Numbered from the stretch's first letter, positions 18,612 to 29,758 are shown. The stretch is DNA of 64,000 bases from Trichomonas vaginalis G3 (GCF_026262505.1 NC_067207.1:27434082-27498081); one strand, 5' to 3'. The notes: generated from the letters alone by a model not told the origin. A program made the numbers and translations.

Positions 18612-19437
18612 ATGGATTTAAATTCATCCACCCTTATGAAGAATTAGCAGGAGTATATAATACATACGTAGATGATATGATTAATGAGGCATTGAGTGAT
18701 AATAGAAATGCTTTATCTAAGGAAAAATTAATGAAAATTCCATATTCTGAATGTTACTTAAATTCAATCACTGCAGCAATTGGTAAACAAAATAAAGGTA
18801 AAACATTAACGATATTAAAACAAATTATCATTATTGCTAACACTTCCCCCCATTCACATGTGTTAATTTATATCAACCGTTCAGGTTCACCTTCAGATGA
18901 TACATTTGAATCTTTAAAGCATTTAATCAAAATTCCAATTATTTATTTATCACAAGAAGAAGCAGAAGATTATTTAAAAAACTTTTTAATGTATAAAGAA
19001 TTATATAATACAATCAAGAAGCAAGGATTAGAGGATAAAATTATTGATAAACAACGGGATGAATTATTTGAAACACTTTCCATTTCAAATTTTGATAAAG
19101 AATTTTTGCATTCACTCATTTTTCTAGATGATGCAGTGAAATCAAAACTAATAACAAATGAGAAATCATATTTTAATCAGTTATTAACTCAATGTCGACA
19201 CATTCAGTGTTCATTTTTATGGCTGTTCAATATTTCAAAGCATTAAGCACAAACATTAAATCAAATCTATCAACACTTTTCATTTTCAGTGGGTTTAGTC
19301 GTCAACAGTTGAACGTTATGCTTTATCAAGTGAATTTACCAATGAGCATTAATGAACTTTACACACAATATCAGCAATTAGGTGAACATGGAAAAATAAT
19401 AGTTGATTTAAATAAAGGGGGTGTTAAATTTGATTAA
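18612..19437 (+). pseudogene. A32-like packaging ATPase (copy A, interrupted)
   Basis: FtsK-HerA superfamily genome-packaging ATPase. A P-loop (AIGKQNKGKT) is near residue 50; Walker B is LIFLDDAV. A following RHIQCS segment and hydrophobic strand match the sensor region of poxvirus A32-like enzymes. Expected to pump element DNA into capsids at the membrane or capsid vertex. About 275 codons, typical for the family. Begins 25 bases after the capsid-like gene. Frame not continuous in this copy. Confidence 0.75.
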
Positions 19438-19477
19438 CTTTTTATAATTAATTTTTATTTTTTATTTATAATTAAAC

Positions 19478-20375
19478 ATGACAGAAATAGCAAATCTTTT
19501 ACAAGTTCCATTAAAACAAGGGACAAACAAAAGGGGTGCATATAATAGAACTATGAAAGTTCCCGATGGAATGAAAGAATTAGTTCATATTGTTGCTGGT
19601 CTTCAAAAAGATGTTAAACAAATGAGAAATGTTTTAACATTACCAGAAGCTCAAGCATATGCCAAACGTCATGGTCCAAATTGGGAAGCACACGAAGCAG
19701 ACATTACGGGTCCAAATGGAAAACCTGATGGTATAAATGAAGTTTTCGTTACTGATGGCAAGGTAATATTAAAGTCATAAATGGTTATAAATTAACTGTA
19801 TCTGATTATCCTAAACGTAAAGCATATAATGAACATTATCCTATGCAATTTGATGAAAATGGAAAAGCTGTTAAACAATACATTGGAGAAGGTGAAAATG
19901 GTCCAATTAATTCATACCGTCATAATCCATATTCTTATTTCAATGAGGAATTAAATGCTATTGAAGAGGGACCGGATGGATTACCACGATATTCTAACCA
20001 GTTTGATGGTCAATATGCAAATATTAGACCTGAAATTTCAGCTAAGAAATTCTTTAAAGTTGCTTTATTCGATCCAGTTTTCGCAAATGTTAAAGATGAA
20101 CTTAAACAACAATTCCAACCAATTATAGTAGCAAGAATTGCATCAGGTGCTTTATCTCAAGCATTCAAAGATTTAATTAAGAAACCATTATATCAGCAAC
20201 GAGGTTTAACTTATGATTTAGTTAAGGAATCAGATAAAAGAAAATTTGAGAAATCAGTGATTATAAGAATGCAATTAATGAATATATTCGGTCTATTAAT
20301 TTCGATGAAACAGCTAAAAATCAACTTCATGAACAAATACAGGGAATAATAGATTCAAAAGTTCCAGCAAAATAA
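19478..20375 (+). pseudogene. probable virion protein PX-like, about 298 codons (copy A, interrupted)
   Basis: Starts [20 protein letters not shown]. Middle region [18 protein letters not shown] then [17 protein letters not shown] is distinctive; I believe related segments occur in other Polinton-like or small-virus structural proteins but cannot name a family. The C-terminal third is helical. Placement directly after the ATPase suits a structural or minor virion role. Frame not continuous here. Confidence 0.5.
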
Positions 20376-20408
20376 AAGTTTAAATATATTTTTTTTATTC
20401 GAATATAA

Positions 20409-21061
20409 ATGAGAAGACGTTTTACTAGTCAAAAGAACACTAACGCAAAAGCAGAGATTACGGTTGGTTATAACGTAAATGATGATAAATCACGAATTAT
20501 TCAAAATGTTAAAGTTAATGTTAGCCCTGAATTAACAAGGTCAGCAACTCAACCAAATTTATTAACTCGTGACTTACCGAAGAATGAGGAGAATGAAGAC
20601 CCAATCATTTTATCTGAACCTGGTAAAGAACCCGTTGAAATTCCCACTTATCCAACATACCCAGCACCTCTTTCATCAAACATCGAGAACCCATATAAAA
20701 TAGACATTAATTTTGAATTAATGAAAATTTACCGTGATATAATAATTAATAATTATGATTCAATAATAAATTTAATTGACAATCCGGTTTAATTATTTTA
20801 CCTTATGAATCATTAATTCACATTATCGCCATTCTTTGTGATGTTCAAGATTCAGACGTTAAGATTCAATTTTTCATAGATGATGAGGTTTCATGCTGCG
20901 GAACAGTTGCAAAAATAAATCCTATAAAGGATATTAGCACAATTAAGATATCAAAGAACGGAACAACAACAGAACTTCATTTAACATATAATGATATTTA
21001 TAATAAAATAGTTGATGAATATAAAATATCACTTGAAAAATTCTTTGTTAAGGCTATTTAA
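20409..21061 (+). pseudogene. 217-aa virion-module protein (copy A, interrupted)
   Basis: Copy of the whole gene at 42011-42664, where it is described. The N-terminus MRRRFTSQKNTNAKAEITVG is intact, but the frame does not run through in this copy. Confidence 0.5.
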
Positions 21062-21537
21062 TATTCAAGCATTAACATTATCGAATAATAATCCTTTGAA
21101 TCATAATCAATAATAATTGACCTTTCACCAGTTTCTATCGTTTGTTTTATTTCTTTTTGTTCCCCACTATCCGGATCAGTCATTGTAATTGTTTTTGTTA
21201 TAGTATCAGCTTTATCTTTAACTTCAATCTTTTTTCCATCAGGATATTTAAACCAAAATTCCAAAAATTCGATATTGTCAATCTGTTCATATTTTAATCT
21301 ATCAATTGCATTTTTAATACCATCTGAAAATCTTATGAAATGGTCATTATATGGGTTTGATTGAACTAAATTTGAATGAAGTGAAATATAACCCGATGAT
21401 GAATATGACATCGACTCATATTTTCTGAAAACACTAAAATTTATAACATGAATGAATTTTTTATTCGTTGAATTTATGAATTCTTGAGGTAATCTTATTT
21501 TAGTTTTATTTATCACTGGAAAATAACGCTTTACCAT
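21058..21537 (-). CDS. minor virion protein candidate, 159 aa (copy A)
   Basis: From the ATG at 21537 the product begins MVKRYFPVINKTKIRLPQEF and continues through KKFIHVINFSVF and SGYISLHSNLVQSNPYNDHF. The beta-strand-rich pattern with a HSNLVQ-type turn is like single-jelly-roll minor capsid (penton-like) proteins of related elements, but this is a weak resemblance. The open frame could extend further upstream only with a non-ATG start; I chose this ATG because the AT-rich start motif lies directly before it. Convergent with the 217-aa gene, overlapping its stop, and divergent from the gene at 21558 across 20 bases. Confidence 0.45.
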   Translation of the reverse strand: MVKRYFPVINKTKIRLPQEFINSTNKKFIHVINFSVFRKYESMSYSSSGYISLHSNLVQSNPYNDHFIRFSDGIKNAIDRLKYEQIDNIEFLEFWFKYPDGKKIEVKDKADTITKTITMTDPDSGEQKEIKQTIETGERSIIIDYDSKDYYSIMLMLEY

Positions 21538-21557
21538 ATTTTTAATCGTAATAAAAA
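21538..21557. promoter_or_regulatory. 20-bp bidirectional start region
   Basis: Only 20 bases, ATTTTTAATCGTAATAAAAA, separate the divergent ATGs of the 159-aa gene and the gene at 21558. Any promoters for both must overlap here or lie inside the coding regions. Conserved in copy B (43139-43158). Confidence 0.45.
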
Positions 21558-22265
21558 ATGTCAATTATCAATATTATTTCGAATAATAGTTGTGAATTAA
21601 ATTTAACAGTTAGCGGAATTTATAATGTTACTCTCGTTTCTGTGAGTGGTAAATTTAATCCCATTCTTTTAGACCCTTCAGATTATATATCATTTATTAA
21701 AGATGACCATGAAAAAACGTATGATATGTATATAAATAATGTGATAGAAATGGGATATTAACACGATTTTAAGTTATTTAAATGAATCATTTATCGTATG
21801 GTATGAAGAAAATTTTAAATCAAAACCTGATAAACTTTTTGAACTTGATGAAATAAATAACCTTATTAAATTCCCGCTGAAAATTAAATTTTGTACTCCT
21901 CATTTCGTTCATTGTTGGGGATATTAAATTTTGAAAAAGATGTTGGGGATGTTTTGTATTCTGACACTGGTTCCAATTTCATTTTAATCAAATGTGATAA
22001 AGTTAATACCCCAATGAGATTTTCACATCAAACATTAGACCCTAACTCTTACCCATCAATACAAAACATTTTATCCATCAACTTAAACACATTTTCTTTA
22101 TCATATCCGTTTCAATTATCCGGGAATTCATTTATTCTTCATTCAAAAGATTTATCAAATATTAAATTTAGAATAACTGACCTATTTGATTGTGATTTAG
22201 AATTTATGAATGAAATATTATGGCAATTTCAAATAGAAAAAATAGCTGATGAGATAACGGATTAA
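21558..22265 (+). pseudogene. beta-rich virion-module protein, about 235 codons (copy A, interrupted)
   Basis: Starts MSIINIISNNSCELNLTVSG, a run of alternating hydrophobic residues typical of beta-sandwich virion proteins, and ends EILWQFQIEKIADEITD. No family recognised. It precedes the fibre gene by 24 bases, suggesting a base or vertex protein carrying the fibre; this is inference. Frame not continuous here. Confidence 0.4.
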
Positions 22266-22289
22266 ATATTTATTTTTAAATCATAATAA

Positions 22290-24109
22290 ATGATTAAACA
22301 ACAACAACCACAGCAACTTAAGGCACAAGCCATTACATACGCCATATATGCATATAATTCAAAGACGGCAGAACAAACGCAAAGGTTGAAATATGGAGAT
22401 TTGGAGATAGTATTGAAAAATGGTTTTCGAATTCGTTTGCAAAGGTGGTGCAGTGATATCAAATATAAAAGAAATTTTATTTATGAATTCAAAATTAAAG
22501 GTATAACGGATGATATAACATCAATTCCACCAGAAGAACAAAGATATTACGCATTAAATGCATTTCCCAAAGTTTTGAAGATTGGAAGATTTAATTTAAA
22601 TGAGGAATTCATAAAAGGTTTCCTAAATGACATAATGAAGAAAGCGATAAGGAATATGTGGCTAGTGAGTTAAATAAGAAGGCAAATTTGGTTTATGTTG
22701 ATGAAAAAGATAATGAAATTAAAGAAAGGGTTGAATGGTATCATGAATGGACATCGAAGATTTTTAAAACTAAAGCTGATACAGGATGGGTTTCAGGATG
22801 TTTAGACCTTAAAGCGGATAAAACTTATGTTAACGATGAGTTAGAGAAGAAAGCGGATAAGGAATATGTGGCTAGTGAGTTAAATAAGAAGGCAAATTTG
22901 GTTTATGTTGATGAAAAAGATAATGAAATTAAAGAAAGGGTTGAATGGTATCATGAATGGACATCGAAGATTTTTAAAACTAAAGCTGATACAGGATGGG
23001 TTTCAGGATGTTTAGACCTTAAAGCAGATAAAACTTATGTTAACGATGAGTTAGAGAAGAAAGCGGATAAGGAATATGTTAACGAAATATACCAAAGTTT
23101 GATAGGAACAACAAAAAATATTGAAACTATTGTTGGTGACTTTTCTGTCAATGAAGAAAATAAATATTTTAGATGGCAATTTGTACAGTCCTTAAAAAAT
23201 GGTACACGGTGTAAACTCATTCCGAAAAATAACAATGAAATGTATGTAAGTTATAAAAAGAATAATGGCACACAAGTTAAAGTTCCATTAGACAACAACT
23301 GTTACTTAAACTTATATGGAGACGAGCAAAAGAAATATTTAAGAGTTTATGAAATGACAGATATGACATTGTCTAACCTAGCTCCAGCACCATATTATTA
23401 TGACTATGGAGATGATGTCAGAACACCACATGTAGATGAACAAAAGTTAACATTATATTTAGATTATTATAGATATAAAAGATATAATGCAATAGAAAAA
23501 ACGAGAATAGTATATTATTATACAGATGACAGAAATAAATATTATAGTCAAGATTTTACCTACCCCGAAAACATAAGATTATATTATAAAAAATATTCTG
23601 ACACAAACCAAAAGAAACCTGAAATAGTTGCACTATATTTTAAGTTCAAAAGAGACAATCCTATAATATCTCATATGTTTGATTTAATGAACCCAGTAGG
23701 TTCTATTTATACATCTACGGATGCAAGAGGTCCTCAAGCAATGTTTGGTGTTGGTGCATGGGAACAAATAGTCGACAGGTTTTTGTATTGTGCAAACTCA
23801 TCAAAGGAAACAGGGGGAAGTAAAACGATTACAGGTGAAAATTTACCTGCACACAGTCACTACATAGATTTAAGCACATCTCAAGCGGGTTGGCATAAGC
23901 ATAGATATTGGGATTGGTCAGGAATGACAAAAGGTAAAGGATATGATGTTAAAGATGACGTTAAGTTTGCTATAAATTGTTACTGGAGTGACACTCAGGG
24001 AGAAGGAAACCATACACATTTCGTTTCAGGATATACACAAACAACGGGACAAAGTAAAGAATACATGCCACCATTTATGACAGTTTACGCATGGTATAGA
24101 GTTCAATGA
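22290..24109 (+). pseudogene. phage-type tail-fibre/collar protein (copy A, interrupted)
   Basis: The N-terminal part (Gln-rich start) is followed by repeated coiled-coil modules of about 67 residues (each with ADKEYV, YVDEKDNEIKERVEWYHEW and SGCLDLKADKTYV), two full units in this copy. Then comes a beta-rich shaft, and a C-terminal tip with NPVGSIY, a GAWEQIVDRFLYC segment, ENLPAHSHYI, GNHTHFVSG and MPPFMTVYAWYRV. That C-terminal order is the hallmark of phage tail-collar/short-tail-fibre tips, including metal-binding His-x-His pairs (HSH, HTH). The protein would form a trimeric receptor-binding fibre on the particle. Frame not continuous near the N-terminus. Confidence 0.8.
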
Positions 24110-24118
24110 ATGCTCAAT

Positions 24119-24133
24119 GTTTGTGAAACAAAC
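24119..24133. terminator. stem-loop after the fibre gene (copy A)
   Basis: GTTTGT-GAA-ACAAAC, followed by the palindrome GGAGCTCC. It lies 10 bases past the fibre stop. Copy B has the same stem with the loop inverted (TTC). Confidence 0.45.
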
Positions 24134-24187
24134 TTTAGGAGCTCCAAAAGAGTGAACGGCATAATTTAAATTTTTATTTTAGTATAA

Positions 24188-24340
24188 ATGAAGATTCTAC
24201 CATATGGTGTTATTGGAAGAGATAAAGATGGAAACCCAATATTTGATCCAAAGTTAAAATTAAAGTTACTGACAAGACAACAACTTGAAAAGTTATTGAA
24301 ACCAAAACAGGATGAGAAAATGAGAAAGAAAAAAATTTAA
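24188..24340 (+). CDS. 50-aa micro-protein with LLTRQQLEKLL motif (copy A)
   Basis: MKILPYGVIGRDKDGNPIFD starts directly behind TTTTTATTTTAGTATAAATG. Basic C-terminus (QDEKMRKKKI). The LLTRQQLEKLL segment resembles motifs in the 60-aa neighbour and in a 45-aa gene of copy B. Conserved with only one substitution in copy B, which supports a real gene. Function unknown. Confidence 0.55.
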   Translation: MKILPYGVIGRDKDGNPIFDPKLKLKLLTRQQLEKLLKPKQDEKMRKKKI

Positions 24341-24366
24341 ATTATGTAATTTTATTTTTATCATAA

Positions 24367-24549
24367 ATGACAAAATTAATTAAGCCAACTATTTCTAAAT
24401 TAATGTTACCAATGAAATCATTTCGTGGAGTAATTATCCCAGGTTCTTCACAATTAGCCAGGGTAAGTGTTGGGACTCAAGGTGGAACATTAGTGAATCC
24501 ATTCAAATTATTAACTAAAGATGAAGTTAATAAAATGATGATAAAATAA
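24367..24549 (+). CDS. 60-aa micro-protein with LLTKDEVNKMM motif (copy A)
   Basis: Begins MTKLIKPTISKLMLPMKSFR and ends FKLLTKDEVNKMMIK. Starts behind TTTTATTTTTATCATAA. Whole frame, 26 bases after the 50-aa gene, immediately before the inverted-repeat region. Copy B protein differs at a handful of residues. No family recognised. Confidence 0.5.
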   Translation: MTKLIKPTISKLMLPMKSFRGVIIPGSSQLARVSVGTQGGTLVNPFKLLTKDEVNKMMIK

Positions 24550-24785
24550 CTGATGAGGTCACTCGGTCACTCGGTTATTTAACTTTTCTGAAAAAATGAG
24601 ACAACATGACATTTTGACAACAGTCATGGAAATATGATGTTATTGTTATGTTATCGTTAATGGTTTTAGGTTATTCAATAATTAATTATTTTTGAATAAC
24701 TGATGAGGTCACTCGGTCACTCGGTCACTCGGTTATTTAACTTTTCTGAAAAAATGAGACAACATGACATTTTGACAACATAGTG
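24550..24785. repeat. inverted repeat IR-left of the flipping segment (copy A)
   Basis: Two units of AACTGATGAGGTCACTCGG..., each with two or three GTCACTCG iterons followed by TTATTTAACTTTTCTGAAAA and a TGACATTTTGACAACA tail. The reverse complement occurs six times at 27212-27925, so the primase-helicase gene is enclosed by inverted repeats. Confidence 0.85.
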
Positions 24786-24817
24786 GGATTAATGCAAAAA
24801 TAAATTCAAATCACACT

Positions 24818-27144
24818 TTATAAAGCTTCATTTACAGGTATTTCATCGTCAGTAAATGAATCCTCATTATCGTTTGGTTCAACCTGTTTATATAATCCTT
24901 TCATTTCTTCTTTCAAAACATAATACCATGTCTGTTTACCATCTATTTTCCTTTGTTTCTTATCACATTTATCTTTAATGCTCATTTGAAAATTCTTGTC
25001 TTTCATGTCTGATGGTTTGCAGAATAAAGCATTTTTACATGTCATACCTACACACAATTCATCATAATGTGTATTTATCCATACATCTAAAGGATTTGTT
25101 GATAATTCAATTAAATCTTGTTTGGCTTCAGTCATCGGTATGATTCGTACATTAAATGATGAAAGGTCATATTGTATAAAATACGTCAGTAAATTATCAT
25201 AAAATTCCTTTGTGCATGAATTCATCAAATTCTTGAAGTAATCAAATTGACCCTTAAATTTACCATTAACTCTTAAAACTACATATCTTCTGTCTCCAAC
25301 TTCAATTTTAACAGGGTAAACGTTATTAGTTACGAAAATGAAGTTTGCAACATTCTGAGCAGTTCTTCTGGGTTGATTCTTTTCATTAATTCTAATCTCA
25401 TTATCCGTTATAATTGATTTCAAAGCGTTGAAGTTTGCGAGTCTATCTTCACCTACATTCTTGAGTTCATTAAGTACAAGAAACATTTTATTCTCAACTA
25501 CTGAATTGAAATTACCCGTTAGCTCACCTATTTCAGTAATGTTTTTGCATGAATAACCAGCGAGAAGTTCAGAAATAATGTCAGTGAATCTGTTTTTACC
25601 TGTTCCCTGAAGTCCTTTCAAAATAATTGCTGTTTCATTCTTGATTCCAGGATGTTGAATCATTGATGCAATCCAGCCGAGAAGGTATTTATACACTTCA
25701 TCGTTATTATCACAAATGACTTCATGAATGAAATCCATAAACATCTCAATTTTTGAGTAATCTAGTTTTTCGAGAATGTTGTATTTATAACCTTGAAACG
25801 TTGAGAAAACATCAGGAGAATTAGATTTAAAGCAAACACCCTTAACGGTTAATGAAGACAATTGATTTAGTAGTACATCCCATGCTGTTATTGTTTTACC
25901 TTCTTCATTAAATAATTTAATCATTTTAAGTGACTCTTTCATGTTTGATTGAAGAACGAATGATATTTGATTCATTATGTCGTGGATATTATAGTCCTTT
26001 TGAATGAAATATTTGTTTCCACAATCTACAAAACGGATTACACGTGATAAATCCTCAATTACTTCAGAACTGTTTTTATATTGATGATTTTCAGCCTTGC
26101 GTCTAATATCTGTTATCAAAAACGAGTCATCAAGTTTGATATCAAATGTTATTTTTGGCTTACGTAATAAAGGCAAAACATATTCATCATATAATATTCC
26201 TTTTGATATAGTTTTAGAATCTTCACCAAAACAAATGGAGAAGTCATTAAATATGCATATCTATCACGTGCTTTTTCAAAATTACTTTTTGCATTTTCTG
26301 TTAAACTGCAGAAGTTATAAACGTTATCGTATGCTTCATTAATTAAATGATTAGGTAACGAATTAATTGCTTGAAACAGTGTGAATAATGTAACTTCTTT
26401 TTCTAAATTCATGTTTCCACCGTCATTATGTACTTCAAAATCACACATGCCATCAACTATGCTTTGAGCTAGTTTATCGTCAATGTTTACATCTTTGTTT
26501 TCATTCATTATACTCTTTATTTCTTCATTCTTTTGTTCAACTCTTACCTTAATATTCAAATCATTTAATATATCATTCACTGTTCTGGTTAATGTTGAAT
26601 CATAACTTCCACGAATGAATGAGTATGTATTGATTGGTTCTGTTGCATTCTTGCGAACTCTTGAATCAGCCATAACCACTAAAGAACGCTTTGAATCATC
26701 AACAGAAGTCATGATATCAATATCATAATCATTGCAGGAATAACATTTAATCATTCTGTTCGAAACTGCATAGAAGAAATTAGTGTTGCAATAAATGTGA
26801 AGACCTCCCGAAGCGGTTTTAACGATAACATCTTTATCCGAAAGTTTTGATAAAATGTCTTTTCTAACCGTTTCTTTAAGTTCATCATTGTACGATTTAT
26901 TGATATCAACATCTATAATCGTTAAATTTGGAATTTTATTTACTAATAAAGCCATACCTGTTTTCCTTCCTCTTCCTCCATCATGTTTGAGGTAGTTATG
27001 TAAATCAATCATGTTTTTACCAATTCTTTCGCTGAGGGTTTTAGTTTCTGCCATAACTAATTCCTCAACTAATTCCTCAACTAATGGATCAATAACTATT
27101 TCATCAGAAACGATATAGTTGCTGTTGTTGTTTGTTGCCGTCAT
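24818..27144 (-). pseudogene. AEP primase-SF3 helicase (copy A, interrupted, minus orientation)
   Basis: Same gene as 46550-48949 in copy B, where motifs are described, but inverted relative to the neighbours. Frame not continuous here. The protein differs from the B version at scattered positions, more than the genes further right do. Confidence 0.75.
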
Positions 27145-27211
27145 TTATATAGGAATAAAAAAATAAAAATAATTTTAAAACTAACCTTATTTTTGGACTA
27201 CATCATATTTC

Positions 27212-27925
27212 CATGACTGTTGTCAAAATGTCATGTTGTCTCATTTTTTCAGAAAAGTTAAATAACCGAGTGACCGAGTGACCGAGTGACCTCATCAGTT
27301 ATTCAAAAATAAATAATATGTGCCTTCCTCCTTTCATGACTGTTGTCAAAATGTCATGTTGTCTCATTTTTTCAGAAAAGTTAAATAACCGAGTGACCGA
27401 GTGACCGAGTGACCTCATCAGTTATTCAAAAATAAATAATATGTGCCTTCCTCCTTTCATGACTGTTGTCAAAATGTCATGTTGTCTCATTTTTTCAGAA
27501 AAGTTAAATAACCGAGTGACCGAGTGACCGAGTGACCTCATCAGTTATTCAAAAATAAATAATATGTGCCTTCCTCCTTTCATGACTGTTGTCAAAATGT
27601 CATGTTGTCTCATTTTTTCAGAAAAGTTAAATAACCGAGTGACCGAGTGACCGAGTGACCTCATCAGTTATTCAAAAATAAATAATATGTGCCTTCCTCC
27701 TTTCATGACTGTTGTCAAAATGTCATGTTGTCTCATTTTTTCAGAAAAGTTAAATAACCGAGTGACCGAGTGACCGAGTGACCTCATCAGTTATTCAAAA
27801 ATAAATAATATGTGCCTTCCTCCTTTCATGACTGTTGTCAAAATGTCATGTTGTCTCATTTTTTCAGAAAAGTTAAATAACCGAGTGACCGAGTGACCGA
27901 GTGACCTCATCAGTTATTCAAAAAT
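27212..27925. repeat. six 123-bp tandem repeats, IR-right of the flipping segment (copy A)
   Basis: Units start at 27212, 27335, 27458, 27581, 27704 and 27827. Each contains CATGACTGTTGTCAAAATGT, TTTTTTCAGAAAAGTTAAAT, three CGAGTGAC iterons and CATCAGTTATTCAAAAATAA. They are virtually identical to one another and the reverse complement of IR-left. Confidence 0.95.
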
Positions 27926-27949
27926 AACCGAGAAGATGAGGAATAAAAA

Positions 27950-28214
27950 TTAAATTTGGATTGAGTTTAAAAATTCATCTTTATTTAAAATTCATCTCTT
28001 CCAATCAATTTATTTATTCTATTAAATTCTTTTATTTTTGCTTCACCCAGTTTAAGGATTGAACGATAAGTTTCTAATTTTTCGATTATTTTTGATCGTT
28101 TTCAACCCCACCACATTGCGGCTTCTTTTTATAATAACATATTTTTGATTTAATTTTGTTTAGTTTCTTTTTATATTCATCGTCCGGACTCTTGGCTGCT
28201 TCGTTGTCACTCAT
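27950..28214 (-). pseudogene. 87-aa basic protein (copy A, interrupted)
   Basis: Counterpart of the whole gene at 49405-49668; frame not continuous here. Confidence 0.45.
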
Positions 28215-28233
28215 TTCTTACGAAATAAAAAAA

Positions 28234-29734
28234 TTAAATATTATTTAAATATAATGGAGTAATAAAATAAATCGGAATTTCTATTAATTTATTGTCAACC
28301 TCTACTAATGCATTACCGTTAATATATCTAACAAATTCAGCTATTGTGTCAAATCTTCGTCTTCTTTTTGTCATTGATTTATCAGTTTTTCCATAATCGA
28401 GATGAATCAAAACTTTATCCCCTTGTTTAAAATTCATGAGCCCCGAATTAATTTGTTCACGTTTAACATCATTTAACCTTTCCGTTTGCTTTCTAATATA
28501 TTCCCATTCTTTTGAAATATCATTTTTCATTTCCACTGGTTTCATGTTTATACTTCTATGCCATGTATTATTGTAATAATATACTAACTGCTGTATGATG
28601 GAGTCATGATTTCCATCCCAGTATATCTGACCGTTAACCCCTAACGCATCTCTAAGAGTTCTCATTACCGCATCAACTATTTTATTATGAAACGTATATG
28701 GAGAAGATGAAAAGTAAAAATTAATTTGTGGAAAATAATGAGCCATAGCTGCCTGAAATCCTTTATCACAATCACCCTTATATTATCTACTCTTTCATGA
28801 TCTAGTAAGTATTGAATAGCTCTTCGTGTTTCCTGTTCCGTTTTCCCTTTCACTGGAATGCAATATAAATATCGAGTGTTTACGTTAATGGCAAATAAAT
28901 AAGTAACGTTTCCTTTTGAATATTCTAAATGATCGATTTCGTATGAATATGGATATGGTGCAAATGAGGGCGACTAAATTTTTCCTTTAACGGTTGAATT
29001 TTTGGGTCAGTTGGTTTATTTAATATTTTAAAATCCTTTTTAAAATCTTTTTGCTTCTTAAATGTTTGAAATGGATATAATAAAGTGAATGATGAAGGAT
29101 TAACTGAAGGAGGAGGTTTTGGTGTTGCAAGTGGTTTAATTTTATCTGCTTTGATTTTGGATTTCATTCCTTTTTTCATTAATTCTGGATGTATTTTATT
29201 CATTTGTTTTAAATATACTGTATATAAACGTTTGATATACTTTCCCACTTCGAGTTTATGTTGAAGGATGAATTCCAAAAGTTGATCTTCATTTAAAAGT
29301 CGGGCTGAATATGGTTTAACTAATGAATCATAAATTAAAGCTTGTGCTTCATTTATGGTCTGAAGGGCCTGGGCGTTTTGCACTTTTAACTGTTGAACAT
29401 TTGGCTTTTGCGGCTTGGGATTATATAATTTATATAATTCATCAATATCTTCTTCTGTTAATACTTTATTTTTGAAATCTTTCAATTGTTTAAGTTGCGG
29501 TTTAGTTTTTCCCTTTGCATATTCATTATTTTCAATTTTGTCTTTAATTTCAGAAATTATTTTATCATGATATTTCAAAATATCATTTTCATAATATGGA
29601 TAATAATAATCCATATCATCACCCGTTATAGTGTTATCATATTTTTGGAGATATGCTTTTAAATCATAATAAGTAAGAAAATTTTGATTAAATACTAAAT
29701 CATCAATTAATCTTTTTAAATTTACATCATCCAT
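28234..29734 (-). pseudogene. retroviral-type integrase (copy A, interrupted)
   Basis: Same gene as 49688-51187 in copy B, nearly identical at the DNA level. See there for domains. Frame not continuous in this copy. Confidence 0.8.
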
Positions 29735-29758
29735 TTATATAAAAATAAAATAAATGTT

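Noticed and set aside
22290-24109. Bacterial or phage contamination because of the tail-collar domain
   Set aside because: The gene is collinear in two Polinton copies, has the same AT-rich codon style and the same start motif as its neighbours.
27212-27925. CRISPR or centromeric satellite
   Set aside because: Six identical 123-bp units without spacers, and the inverse of the repeats on the other side of the cassette. Better read as an element-internal inverted-repeat block.
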